This document shows, piece by piece, positions 52,398 to 61,570 of a stretch of 64,000 nucleotides of DNA (the stretch's first letter is position 1; each line of letters starts with the position of its first letter). The stretch spans positions 26,172 to 90,171 of the forward strand of contig JAHDHQ010000017.1 in assembly GCA_020631235.1 (NCBI GenBank), given 5' to 3'. This stretch comes from Saprospiraceae bacterium (lineage in GTDB: Bacteria; Bacteroidota; Bacteroidia; Chitinophagales; Saprospiraceae). The notes beneath the pieces were generated by a model. It did not search any database, was not told the DNA's origin, and worked only from the letters and a program-made list of their open reading frames with translations. A program made the position numbers and the translations under genes.

Positions 52398-52704
52398 ACA
52401 CTTTTAAACTATATATGCAAAAAATGGCGAAACGCTGCATCAGAAACTACATTTCTACCCATTCAATAAAACATAGCTTTCGAAAGATTCTACCGAATGG
52501 GGATTTTATCATTAATAAAATAAGTAAAATTGAAATTCAATAAAGTGTAGTTTTTAATATGCAGACTCAAGAAAACGCTCTTTTTTGTTATTATATAACT
52601 GTAGGTCTAGCACTAACTTCTCTAGTATAATCCAATGAAATTAAATAGATCATATCGATTTCTAATAAGAAACATACCAGCACAACATTGGCAAAAAAGA
52701 TGCT
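52398..52704. other. Intergenic region
   Basis: About 300 AT-rich bases between the WG-repeat gene start and the end of the frameshifted adhesin-like gene. No reading frame, repeat or RNA gene was recognised. Confidence 0.4.
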
Positions 52705-53461
52705 TTACTCCACTACAAACATTTTCATAATCTGTCCATTCTCCGTCGTTATCATGGCTGAATAAAGCCCTGCATTAAAATCACGAACATCTATTGTATG
52801 TTCAAATTGATTGACGTTTTGTTGGCGCACTAACTGCCCAGTTTGATTATAGATTTCGATAGTTTCCATTAAAAGTGGCCCGCTAAATACGATGTTCGAA
52901 TTACTTGGATTGGGATAAACTTTGGTTTCCTTTAGCAAGGCTTGATCCACACTACTTGCATTACCTTCTGCGATAATTAGATATTCAAAAGAAAAGTAAG
53001 AAAACTCCCTTACATTCATTTTCCAGTACAGATACACTAAATCTTCGCTGCCCGCAAAGGCATCAAGGTTGTAACTATATTCTTCGAATGCTTCTCCTGG
53101 AGTATAGGTAGTTAACTCGTTAATTGTATTTACATCTTCCGGATCCGTCATATAACCAAACCCTGCAATCGGGTCACCGAATTGCTCTCCTAAATAAAAT
53201 AAAGCATCACCGCCTTTATTCTCTTTTAAATCTAAACCAGGAGTGATTAAGATCAGGTTGTCTTCTGTGCCGCTTTGTCTAAAAATGATAATCCTACCAT
53301 CATACCAATAAATGGCATCGATGCCTTTAACATACGTTTTCCAACCAGCAGGAATACTATCTGCATCAAATTGCTCATCTAAATAATGCTGCGCTTGGAG
53401 CGAAAAATTAACGAAAAAAGTAGCAATAAAAAGAAAGACAAATATGCTTTTTTTTTTTCAT
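52705..53461 (-). pseudogene. Cleaved-adhesin-like type IX secreted protein, out of frame at an 11-A tract
   Basis: The ATG at 53461 is followed by exactly 11 A; in this frame a stop appears after 17 codons. Dropping one A gives MKKKSIFVFLFIATFFVNFSLQAQ..., an excellent signal peptide that continues in one open frame to the stop at 52705: about 250 residues. Features: DEQFDADSIPAGWKTY (cleaved-adhesin start), ITPGLDLKENKGG, YLYWKMNVREFSYFSFEYLI in parts, and a type A sorting tail (VYPNPSNSNIVFSG, IEIYNQTGQLVRQ, GLYSAMI). An intact remainder with no other lesion suggests a slippage switch or a sequencing error rather than old decay. Without correction only the part from 53151 down would be called. 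Confidence 0.85.
53448..53458 (-). repeat. 11-base homopolymer after a start codon
   Basis: Run of 11 T on the plus strand (11 A in the sense of the gene) that directly follows the ATG of the adhesin-like gene. Ten A would restore the reading frame. Confidence 0.95.
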
Positions 53462-53499
53462 ATCCGAAGGTTTTATTCCTTAAGATACAAAATAAGACC

Positions 53500-53844
53500 T
53501 TAAGCGTTCTTCACCCTCAACTCATTCTCACCTACTGGCTCATCGGTAGTAGTAATATACATCAAATGATCATCCATGTTGTAGTAAAAAAATAAGGGTT
53601 GCTCATTTCTTAAAATGTCAATAAATGATGGATATTTATCAGCTCTCAAATACACATGAAAGTGCTTTTTAGCTCCTACTTCTTCGTAATAGTTATCACG
53701 CATAAAGTTTTTACAAAAATTTAAAAAGACCTTTCCCGAAGGAATATTAATGTGGATGCTTTGATCTGTTTGCTGACCTAAGGCCTTTCTTCCGTATAAA
53801 AACACTTTGTAAAAACTAAATTCTTCTATGATAAAATTTTCCAT
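53500..53844 (-). CDS. Small unknown cytoplasmic protein
   Basis: 114 residues without signal peptide. Begins MENFIIEEFSFYKVFLYGRKALG, with alternating strand-like stretches (SIHINIPSGKVFLNF, KHFHVYLRADKYPSFIDIL, LFFYYNMDDHLMYITTTDEP). No family recognised. It begins 23 bases after the ileS stop on the same strand, so it may be co-transcribed with ileS. Confidence 0.65.
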   Translation of the reverse strand: MENFIIEEFSFYKVFLYGRKALGQQTDQSIHINIPSGKVFLNFCKNFMRDNYYEEVGAKKHFHVYLRADKYPSFIDILRNEQPLFFYYNMDDHLMYITTTDEPVGENELRVKNA

Positions 53845-53867
53845 ATTCGATTATGTTATCTTGATGA

Positions 53868-56800
53868 TTAAAGGGTTTCTAAATGACAAGCTAAACTAAC
53901 ATCTTTATTGACATCGATGTTATCATCAGCTTGTAAATTGGCTTCTAAGATAATGTCATCCGCCAAGACTTCGTTGCAAATATAATCCTTAAACTGAGAT
54001 GTAGCAGCTACTATTATATCGTGTTTTGCTAATTTGACCAAAATTCGATCGGTAACATTAAAGTCTTTTTCCTTTCTGATTGTCTGGATTCCTTTAACTA
54101 ATTCTCTTGCTACACCTTCTGCGATTAGATCATCCGTTAAAGTAATATCCATTGCCACCGTAATCTCTTTATCACTCGCTACTTGCCATCCTGGAATTTC
54201 TTTAGCGTTAATATCAAAATCCTCTAAGCCCAAATCAAAGGTCTCCCCTTCTACATTAAGCACATATTTTCCTGATTGTTCGATAGCTGCAATATCTTCC
54301 TGACTAAACTGGGCTATCAACTGACTGGCTGCCTTCATATGTCGGCCTAAGCGTTTCCCTAAAGTCTTAAAATTAGCTTTGATACTCTTGCTGATCATGC
54401 CGCTATCCGCCGCTATATATTCTATCTCCTTTATATTCACCTCATGTAAAATTAAAGCCTCTACTGCTTGGATATGTGATTTAAATTGATCGTTGAGTAC
54501 TGGAATCATTACCTTTTGGAGTGGCTGTCTAACCCTCATTTTTTCTTTCTTTCGCAGCGATAAAATAAGCGATGACACTCGCTGGGCATATTCCATTTGT
54601 TGCTCTAAATCCTTATTGATCGCATGCTCGTTGACACTAGGAAGCAATGATAAATGAACTGAATCATGATCTTCCTTGCCTGAACAAGCATTGAGATCTT
54701 GATACAATTGATCACTGTAAAATGGAGCAATCGGAGCCATTAATTTAGCTATGGTATTTAAACATGTATATAACGTTTGGTATGCAGCTATTTTGTCTTC
54801 CGTAAATTCGCCTTTCCAAAATCGTCTCCTACATAAACGAACATACCAGTTACTTAAATTAGCGTCTACGAAATGCTGGATTTTCCTTCCTGCTTTGGTT
54901 GGTTCGTAATTAGCATACTCTTCAGTTACCTCTTTGACTAATGTATTTAATAAAGAGATTATCCACTGATCGATTCTTGGTCTTTTGTCCAATGCTATGG
55001 ATTCTTCACTATAGCTAAATCCATCGATGTTTGCATACAGTGCAAAGAAAGAGTAGGTATTATATAGTGTTCCAAAAAACTTCCGTTTAACTTCTTCAAT
55101 TCCCGCTACGTCAAACTTTAAATTATCCCATGGGTTAGCATTGGTCATCATATACCATCGTGTGGCATCAACGCCATAGGTTTCTAATGTTTCGAATGGA
55201 TCGGCTGCATTGCCTAGTCGCTTAGACATTTTCTGACCATTTTTATCGAGTACTAAACCGTTAGATACAACATTCTTAAACGAAACGCTGTCAAAAACCA
55301 TCGTCGCAATGGCATGCAGTGTATAAAACCATCCTCTCGTTTGATCCACTCCTTCTGCAATAAAATCAGCCGGGTAGTTTCGTTCGAATACCTCTTTGTT
55401 TTCAAATGGGTAGTGCCATTGTGCATACGGCATTGAACCAGAATCAAACCAAACATCGATCAAGTCTAACTCTCGTATCATTTCCTTACCATCGTCAGAT
55501 ACAAGGACCACTTTATCTATATAGGGTTTATGTAAATCTTCGGGTACTGGCTGCTCTAGACCTAAAGTCTTATTGGCTTTTTCAATTTCGTTAGTTAGCA
55601 TTTCGATGGATGAGATGCATATTTCTTGTTCGCCATCTGCAGTCCTCCAAATAGGCAATGGTATACCCCAAAATCTAGACCTAGATAAATTCCAATCCTG
55701 TAGATTTTCTAACCAAACTTGAAATCTACCGGTACCTGTACTCGATGGTTTCCAGTTGATCGTTTTATTAAGTTCGGCCATCCGATCCCGCATAGAAGAC
55801 GATTTCACAAACCAACTATCTAATGGATAATACAAAATCGGCTTATCCGTACGCCAGCAATGCGGATAATTGTGATTGTATTTTTCTACTTTAAAAGCTA
55901 AATTTTCTTTCTTTAATTTAACAGCTATTCTGAGGTCTGTTGACTCAAAACCATCAACAGCTCGTTCTTCATCAGTGTAATATTCTGCTCTAACATAATC
56001 ACCTCCAAACTCTCCGACTTCCTCCACAAATTTCCCTTGACTATCCACTAAAGGCATCATTTCTTTGCCCCTCCTCACAAGAATAGATGGCACGTTATTT
56101 TGCTGACAAACACGATAATCATCTGCACCAAAAACCGAGGCTGTATGCACAATACCTGTTCCATCTTCAGTAGAAACAAAATCCCCTAATATTGCACGAA
56201 ATGCATCTCCTTCTTCGGGTTGAACATATGGCATCAATTGCTCATAATGTACACCTTCTAAACTCGCCCCTTTCATAGTTTTGATCACTTTCCACGGGAT
56301 TAGTTTTCCTGCTGGATCGTAGTCTTCTAGGGCTAGTTCACTGGCTTTTTCATTAAAATACTTACCGATTAGATCGGTTGCCATGATCACGGTTATTGGA
56401 AGTTTAGTGTACTGATTAAACGTTTGTATTAATGAATATTCAATCTTGGCTCCTAGCGCAACGGCGCAGTTAGATGGTAGTGTCCACGGTGTAGTCGTCC
56501 AAGCCAAGAAATATACATCATTTGGATGCCCTTCAAATAGATTAGCGGATGTATCATCTTTAATTATCTTAAACTGAGCTGTAACCGATAAATCTTTGAT
56601 GTCTTTATAGCAGCCCGGCATATTAAGTTCATGCGAACTTAGTCCTGTGCCCGCCGCCGGAGAATAAGGCTGGATTGTATAGCCTTTATACAATAAATCT
56701 TTGTTGTATAATTGGCCCAGCAACCACCAAACTGACTCTATGTAATTATTGTCAAAAGTGATGTAAGGATCATCCAAATCGACCCAATATCCCATTTTTC

Positions 56801-57212
56801 TAGTGATATCATCCCACTGATCTTTAAACTGCATAACCGTCTTCCGACACTCAAGATTATACTGTTCTACGGTTATTTTTTTGCCAATGTCTTCCTTGGT
56901 AATACCTAGATTTTTCTCCACACTTAATTCGATCGGTAAACCATGTGTATCCCATCCACCTTTTCGTTCGACACGCTTTCCTTGCATTGTTTGGAACCGA
57001 CAAAAAACATCTTTTACCGTTCGAGCCATGACATGATGAATACCCGGCTTACCGTTTGCTGAGGGTGGACCTTCATAGAAAACAAAGGTGTTATCTTTTG
57101 ACCTTTCTTCAATACTTTTCTTGAAGATTTCCTCTTTATCCCAAAACGCTAAAATCTTTTTATCGATCGCGCTTAAATCTAATCCTTTGTACTCCGTATA
57201 TTTTTTTGCCAT
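53868..57212 (-). CDS. ileS: Isoleucyl-tRNA synthetase, IleS2 type with GIHH motif
   Basis: 1114 residues from the ATG at 57212 (MAKKYTEYKGLDLS); starts at 57227 and 57248 are possible, but the latter overlaps the -7 box. Class I motifs: GPPSANGKPGIHHVM at 48-62, where the usual HIGH reads GIHH, and KMSKRLGN near 663. Editing domain with TTPWTLPSNCAVAL and GTGIVHTASVFGADD. No C-terminal CxxC zinc ribbon, so it is the eukaryote-like IleS2 class rather than IleS1. Charges tRNA-Ile. The GxHH swap is the signature reported for mupirocin-hyper-resistant IleS2. Confidence 0.96.
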   Translation of the reverse strand: MAKKYTEYKGLDLSAIDKKILAFWDKEEIFKKSIEERSKDNTFVFYEGPPSANGKPGIHHVMARTVKDVFCRFQTMQGKRVERKGGWDTHGLPIELSVEKNLGITKEDIGKKITVEQYNLECRKTVMQFKDQWDDITRKMGYWVDLDDPYITFDNNYIESVWWLLGQLYNKDLLYKGYTIQPYSPAAGTGLSSHELNMPGCYKDIKDLSVTAQFKIIKDDTSANLFEGHPNDVYFLAWTTTPWTLPSNCAVALGAKIEYSLIQTFNQYTKLPITVIMATDLIGKYFNEKASELALEDYDPAGKLIPWKVIKTMKGASLEGVHYEQLMPYVQPEEGDAFRAILGDFVSTEDGTGIVHTASVFGADDYRVCQQNNVPSILVRRGKEMMPLVDSQGKFVEEVGEFGGDYVRAEYYTDEERAVDGFESTDLRIAVKLKKENLAFKVEKYNHNYPHCWRTDKPILYYPLDSWFVKSSSMRDRMAELNKTINWKPSSTGTGRFQVWLENLQDWNLSRSRFWGIPLPIWRTADGEQEICISSIEMLTNEIEKANKTLGLEQPVPEDLHKPYIDKVVLVSDDGKEMIRELDLIDVWFDSGSMPYAQWHYPFENKEVFERNYPADFIAEGVDQTRGWFYTLHAIATMVFDSVSFKNVVSNGLVLDKNGQKMSKRLGNAADPFETLETYGVDATRWYMMTNANPWDNLKFDVAGIEEVKRKFFGTLYNTYSFFALYANIDGFSYSEESIALDKRPRIDQWIISLLNTLVKEVTEEYANYEPTKAGRKIQHFVDANLSNWYVRLCRRRFWKGEFTEDKIAAYQTLYTCLNTIAKLMAPIAPFYSDQLYQDLNACSGKEDHDSVHLSLLPSVNEHAINKDLEQQMEYAQRVSSLILSLRKKEKMRVRQPLQKVMIPVLNDQFKSHIQAVEALILHEVNIKEIEYIAADSGMISKSIKANFKTLGKRLGRHMKAASQLIAQFSQEDIAAIEQSGKYVLNVEGETFDLGLEDFDINAKEIPGWQVASDKEITVAMDITLTDDLIAEGVARELVKGIQTIRKEKDFNVTDRILVKLAKHDIIVAATSQFKDYICNEVLADDIILEANLQADDNIDVNKDVSLACHLETL

Positions 57213-57245
57213 AGCATTAATATTCATTGCTAAATAAATAGTCGG

Positions 57246-57253
57246 CAAAAATA
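57246..57253 (-). promoter_or_regulatory. -7 box of ileS
   Basis: Minus-strand TATTTTTG (TAnnTTTG), 33 bases before the ATG at 57212, which favours that start over the one at 57248. Confidence 0.45.
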
Positions 57254-57832
57254 GTGATTTATTATGGCTAGTTGGTTGTTTTGTCAGCTAGCTATTGATA
57301 TTTATAAATGAATATTTTGTTCTTCTTTTGTCTCATTCTCTTTCAAGATTTTTAAGTTCAACTGCCTTTCTTAAATTAGTTCAGTAGATGGTTTGTATGG
57401 ATTCAAGGTTTTAACATCCGCCTTTCTTTGCCAAAATTTTTTAATAAACAAGTATAAATTGAAATAACTAGGAATGTTACTTTCAATGGACACCGCTATC
57501 AATATGGTATTTTATCTCTTTAGATTTTTCTTATTCTTTATTTCTATTTCAGGATGTTCGATCCACCTTTTAATTTGTTCAGTTGACTTATTGGGTTTCT
57601 TGGAAATGCCTCTAAAGAATCAATCTTGACTATATCCACTGAAACAATTGGGCAAAAGCTAAGTGAATTATCAAAGAAATAATTTAATTTTAAAATGAAG
57701 CTGTGTAGGTAGGTCTTAAGATTGACATTGATTCTTTAGTTTTCATTTAAATAAAGGTCAAATTTAACCATAATCATCATAAAGCTTTTTTTCAAAGAAA
57801 TTAGAATCGAACAACCAAAGAACCACGATTGA
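57254..57832. other. Long intergenic region with possible gene debris
   Basis: About 580 AT-rich bases. It holds an imperfect copy (57468-57518) of a segment found again at 61488-61538, and two short open pieces that look protein-like (57504-57629 and up to 57682). No RNA gene or clear promoter was seen. Confidence 0.4.
57504..57682 (+). pseudogene. Possible decayed small lipoprotein gene
   Basis: ATG at 57504 opens MVFYLFRFFLFFISISGCS, a plausible lipoprotein signal, and the frame closes at 57629. A second frame ending at 57682 gives GNASKESILTISTETIGQ and KLSELSKK before its stop. The two could be one gene broken by a frameshift. Low certainty: AT-rich DNA readily yields hydrophobic frames. 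Confidence 0.25.
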
Positions 57833-60022
57833 ATGATACATTTAAAAATTACGCTTTTATTGGCTTTTACCTGCTTTGCTTATCCCTTGCAAGCCCAAAC
57901 TAACAGTGATGACTTTTTGGGAAGTATTTTTGAGAAAACCAATGCTGAAAAAACGTTAGAGTTAAATGTAGATTACTACTTTGACAAACAAGGTGGTTTT
58001 CTAAAAGAGAAATGGGAAAAAATACAGCTAGATGAATATGATGGGATTAGTATCAAAGGTAAAATAAAGAACCAAGCGATTGTAGACTTTATTATAGCAG
58101 ATATAAACAAGGCTGCCAATATTCACATTTTTGATCCAGGCTACAGATTTACCACACATCCTTCAATCTCTGCACTAGAAAATATTGATGCTGTAGCTTT
58201 AACATTAAACAAGGAATTAGATAATGAAGAAATAGAAGATATTTGGACCTTATGCAAACATTTAAAAATAAAACATTTAAAACTTCGAAATTATCAAAGA
58301 ATAAAAGCTTTTGATTGTAACATTTCATTTCAAGAATTACTGAGCCAACTTGAATCATTTTATGTTGTTGGGTTTGATATTAGTCTTCCACCTCAACTTG
58401 AACTCTATAAACATTTAAAAGGTATACACGTCACCTATAACTCTGCAAATGAGCTATTGTATGAAAGAAACTTTGAGCTAATTGCAAAATTAAATTCATT
58501 AAAAAGTTTAGGAATAAGGTGCACAGCTTGCATTAAACCAAACTTAAAGGTGATTTCAAACTTGCGCCAACTAACTTATTTAGAGATACATTCTAATTTT
58601 TCTTCAAACTATATAAAAGAAAAAGAAATTGAAGCTAGTTCATTATCCTTTGAACTTGATGTAAGTAAATTTAAAAACCTTAAAAATTTAAAATTCAAAT
58701 CTCACCCCAATTTCAATAATACGATAAAAGGTTTGCCTGCACTTAGTCAATTGGAGAAATTATCATTAGAGGATGTAAAGTTAGATCACAGTGAAAATGA
58801 CATTAATTCTTTATCAAAACTGATAGAACTTAAAGCTTTTAATACAAGCCATAAGTCTTTAGAATTTCTTTTTAGATCTCCAAACATTACAAATCTTGAA
58901 TTATCGGATAGGCATGTTTATGAACTTCCTGCCTCTTTTGAACAAATGAGTAAGCTTCATTCTCTCCACATAAGGGAAATGGATCTTGTCAATTTCCCAA
59001 AAAGTTCTAAGTCAACTCAAACATTAGAAAATATATTTATTAATGGCAGTAAACTTTGTGAATTGCCAGCTTGGTTTGGAGAGTTGAAGTATTTAAAAAG
59101 ATTAGATTTACATAACAATAAATTACTTAGCCTGCCTGATAAATTAGAATTAGAGTCACTCGAGTATATGAATCTATCCAATAATTACATTAAAGAAATA
59201 CCCTCCGACATTTCTAATTCAATAGAGCTTCAGGAACTTGACCTAAGTTCAAACAGATTAAGCACACTCCCTAATAGTTTTAAGCCATTAAAAAAATTAC
59301 ACACTATAAATCTAAGTAATCCTGAGGAACAGTTTGAAGAGAAAGATGAAGTATTGAGCATGAAATATCGTTCTTTAAATGACATTACATCTTTACCCAT
59401 AAGTCTAGCAAAATCTAAATCATTGCGATCTCTCGACCTGAGTCGAAATATACAAGTCCAACAAGCATTGATTGACTTTTTACCCAAATGTCAAAATAAG
59501 AATTTAGAGGTTACTTTAGATTTATGCAACATTGATGATTTAGATGATGTCAAATGGAAAACTTGCGAGCTTAAACACCTTGAGATAAGATCACCATTAT
59601 TAAAGACTATTCCAAAAAATATAGAAGATGCTAAAATTGATGTAATCATCTTTAACAGAGCTCACATTTCAGAGCATAGGCGGTTAATGCTACAGTATCA
59701 AAATGAAAAGATTAGTTTAAAAAAAATCTTAGAACATGAAGATGGAATAGACCTGTTCCATTCGATTTGTTTTGAAGAGAAAAATCATAATAAAACTATT
59801 AAGCTTTATCAATCACTATTAAAAAAAGATAAAAGGTTTTGGGTTAGTCGTCACCCATTTCATCCTTATTTGACAGCTTTGTTTAAAACAGGTAAATATG
59901 AGGAATTTGTAAATATTGTTGATGAGGTTAGTAGCGCAAACGAGTATTTTGGAGATGAAAAAAAATGTATTATAAATCACTCTGCCAATTTAATATGGGT
60001 CAAAAATCGGAAGCTAGATTAA
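57833..60022 (+). CDS. Exported leucine-rich-repeat protein (frameshifted 3' part)
   Basis: 729 residues with a signal peptide (ending PLQAQ). Leucine-rich repeats run from about residue 200 to 610: LKRLDLHNNKLLSLPDKL, YMNLSNNYIKEIPSDI, ELDLSSNRLSTLPNSF, SLDLSRNIQ. A TPR-like region follows (KTIKLYQSLLKKDKRFW, YLTALFKTGKYEEFVNIVDEV). At 59958-59965 an 8-A run shifts the frame; the natural continuation lies in the next frame. One extra A would join both into a protein of about 890 residues. Surface or periplasmic protein-binding role inferred. Confidence 0.78.
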   Translation: MIHLKITLLLAFTCFAYPLQAQTNSDDFLGSIFEKTNAEKTLELNVDYYFDKQGGFLKEKWEKIQLDEYDGISIKGKIKNQAIVDFIIADINKAANIHIFDPGYRFTTHPSISALENIDAVALTLNKELDNEEIEDIWTLCKHLKIKHLKLRNYQRIKAFDCNISFQELLSQLESFYVVGFDISLPPQLELYKHLKGIHVTYNSANELLYERNFELIAKLNSLKSLGIRCTACIKPNLKVISNLRQLTYLEIHSNFSSNYIKEKEIEASSLSFELDVSKFKNLKNLKFKSHPNFNNTIKGLPALSQLEKLSLEDVKLDHSENDINSLSKLIELKAFNTSHKSLEFLFRSPNITNLELSDRHVYELPASFEQMSKLHSLHIREMDLVNFPKSSKSTQTLENIFINGSKLCELPAWFGELKYLKRLDLHNNKLLSLPDKLELESLEYMNLSNNYIKEIPSDISNSIELQELDLSSNRLSTLPNSFKPLKKLHTINLSNPEEQFEEKDEVLSMKYRSLNDITSLPISLAKSKSLRSLDLSRNIQVQQALIDFLPKCQNKNLEVTLDLCNIDDLDDVKWKTCELKHLEIRSPLLKTIPKNIEDAKIDVIIFNRAHISEHRRLMLQYQNEKISLKKILEHEDGIDLFHSICFEEKNHNKTIKLYQSLLKKDKRFWVSRHPFHPYLTALFKTGKYEEFVNIVDEVSSANEYFGDEKKCIINHSANLIWVKNRKLD

Positions 60023-60507
60023 CCTTAAATACGATCGTAACAAAATTTGACTCAATCAATCGTGGCAATTATGTAAATAGAGAGTTTGTGGAACATCATT
60101 TATTGACAGGAATCCTCGCCAATGCACTAAATGAAGAGAAACTCAGCCAATCAAGTTTTGTCTATGCACCACTTTGTGCACCTTCAGACTCTGATAAGGT
60201 AGAAATCCTTATAATTTCAGAAGATACAGATGCGGCTCAAGACCTATTAAATAAAATATTGAATTCAAATAAAAACGAAAGTCTCCATGAGGCAGTAGTT
60301 GACTATTTGCAACTTGTTATTGACATCTTGGAGGATAACTATGACGTTAATAAATATTGGGACATAAAAACAAAAATAGATAATTCTGAATCCGACTTAA
60401 ATTGGAGGGTAAGCTTCATGGAATTTTACGCAGCAACTTTAGATGGTCCAAAAAAAGAACAGATTAATAAATTAAACGCACTTTTTAATGAATACTACAT
60501 TTACTAG
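59965..60507 (+). CDS. TPR-like C-terminal part of the LRR protein, out of frame
   Basis: Open frame of 180 codons that overlaps the end of the LRR gene by 58 bases. It has no signal peptide, and its first residues (MYYKSLCQFNMGQKSEARLTLNTI in parts) read as the second half of the TPR unit begun in the upstream frame (YEEFVNIVDEVSSANEYFGDEKK). So it is best seen as the end of the same protein, separated by a one-base slip in an A-run, and not as an independent gene. It overlaps the next gene by 20 bases. Confidence 0.6.
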   Translation: MYYKSLCQFNMGQKSEARLTLNTIVTKFDSINRGNYVNREFVEHHLLTGILANALNEEKLSQSSFVYAPLCAPSDSDKVEILIISEDTDAAQDLLNKILNSNKNESLHEAVVDYLQLVIDILEDNYDVNKYWDIKTKIDNSESDLNWRVSFMEFYAATLDGPKKEQINKLNALFNEYYIY

Positions 60508-61183
60508 CCTTTTACTATTGATTTGTGTGAATTTACTGGGACAAAATATACAATTCTCAGATCCAGTTTTAAAAAAAGTGCTAACCAGCGAACGCTGTGC
60601 TACTCATTTTGATAATCCTATGGAAAATTTAATCTATGTAGACCAAAACAAAGATGGAGAAATTGATAAAATAGAAGCATCACAAATAGCTGGAATAAAG
60701 ATTCGAAGTAGACAAATAGTAAGTTTAGATGATCTAAATCAATTTCCAAACTTACTGTTTCTTGAAGTCAATTGGTGCCCCATAACCACAATGAATTTAA
60801 CCAAGTTGAAAAGACTACGCAGTATTGATGTTAATTCAAACTTACTTGAAAGCTTATATCTTTCAGATCTTGACTCTTTAAATTTTGTGAGCTGTGACTA
60901 CAATACATTAGAGGTCTTAGATGTGAAAGGATGCATTCACTTACGAAGAATCTCTTGTGATGAGAACCTACTAACGAGTATAAATCTTGAGGATCAGGCA
61001 TTATTAAGTTCGTTTTCCTGTGATAATAACCTAATTTCCAAATTGGATCTTTCAGGTATAAATTTACTTGAGAGCCTAGCATGTAGATATAATCGTATTA
61101 CTGAATTTGTATGCCCCAAAAATTGTTTTATTGACTTTTGTAATTCTCACAATAATCCTGTCAACTTTTGTCCTGATGATTAA
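60488..61183 (+). CDS. Small exported leucine-rich-repeat protein
   Basis: 231 residues with a signal peptide (MNTTFTSLLLLICVNLLGQ). An EF-hand-like loop YVDQNKDGEIDKIEASQIAG lies near residues 50-69 (Dx(N)xDGxIxxxE). LRR-like units with a recurring SCDxN pattern follow: VNSNLLESLYL, SCDYNTLEVLDV, SCDENLLTSINL, SCDNNLISKLDL, ACRYNRITEF. Ends CPDD. Overlaps the previous frame by 20 bases, so co-translated with the large LRR gene. Ligand unknown. Confidence 0.78.
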   Translation: MNTTFTSLLLLICVNLLGQNIQFSDPVLKKVLTSERCATHFDNPMENLIYVDQNKDGEIDKIEASQIAGIKIRSRQIVSLDDLNQFPNLLFLEVNWCPITTMNLTKLKRLRSIDVNSNLLESLYLSDLDSLNFVSCDYNTLEVLDVKGCIHLRRISCDENLLTSINLEDQALLSSFSCDNNLISKLDLSGINLLESLACRYNRITEFVCPKNCFIDFCNSHNNPVNFCPDD

Positions 61184-61215
61184 AAAATAGGACTAAATAA
61201 CAGTCAATAACGAAT

Positions 61216-61433
61216 CAAAAAACATTGGCTGCATTACTTGGAGCTTCACTAAAAACATCGACCTCAGTCTCGATTATATTCGATGTCTTACACCAATGTT
61301 TTAGCGAAGAAATGAAGACTAAAGAATGGCAAGCGCATTGACACAAATGATTTCAAGTTATGGACAATCATTGATAAATGATGCTGATATATGTATTGAT
61401 ATGCGGAATCGTAAGACACGATTCTTAAGTTGA
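61216..61433 (+). pseudogene. mqo: Decayed C-terminal fragment of malate:quinone oxidoreductase
   Basis: Translation from about 61222 reads TLAALLGASLKTSTSVSII and LHQCFSEEMKTKEWQAH before a stop; a one-base shift continues LTQMISSYGQSLINDADIC to a stop at 61433. Mqo proteins end with the same string order: (I/L)AALLGASPGASTxVxIML, W-Q-x-K-L-x-x-MIPSYG, SL. Only about 70 of some 500 residues remain, with a frameshift, so it is not functional. No other part of mqo is present in the window. Confidence 0.8.
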
Positions 61434-61570
61434 ATTAGCAGTACTTTGTATCCAGTTGTTGGATTTTTTTCTAAAGCATCCATTTAGCTAGGGTTGTTAC
61501 TTTATAATGGCAACTTTAACAAAATGGTATTTTATGTTTCTCAAATGAATAAGGAAAGTTAAATCATATT
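61434..61570. other. Short region with imperfect repeat copy
   Basis: Contains 61488-61538, similar to 57468-57518 (shared CTAGG..TGTTACTTT and ATGGTATTTTAT blocks). No coding frame of note. Confidence 0.4.

Noticed and set aside
57300..57440. Transposase-like fragment on the minus strand of the ileS upstream spacer
   Set aside because: A few charged codons (AVELKNLERE) recall IS3 OrfA helices, but stops interrupt it and no terminal repeats or second frame are seen.
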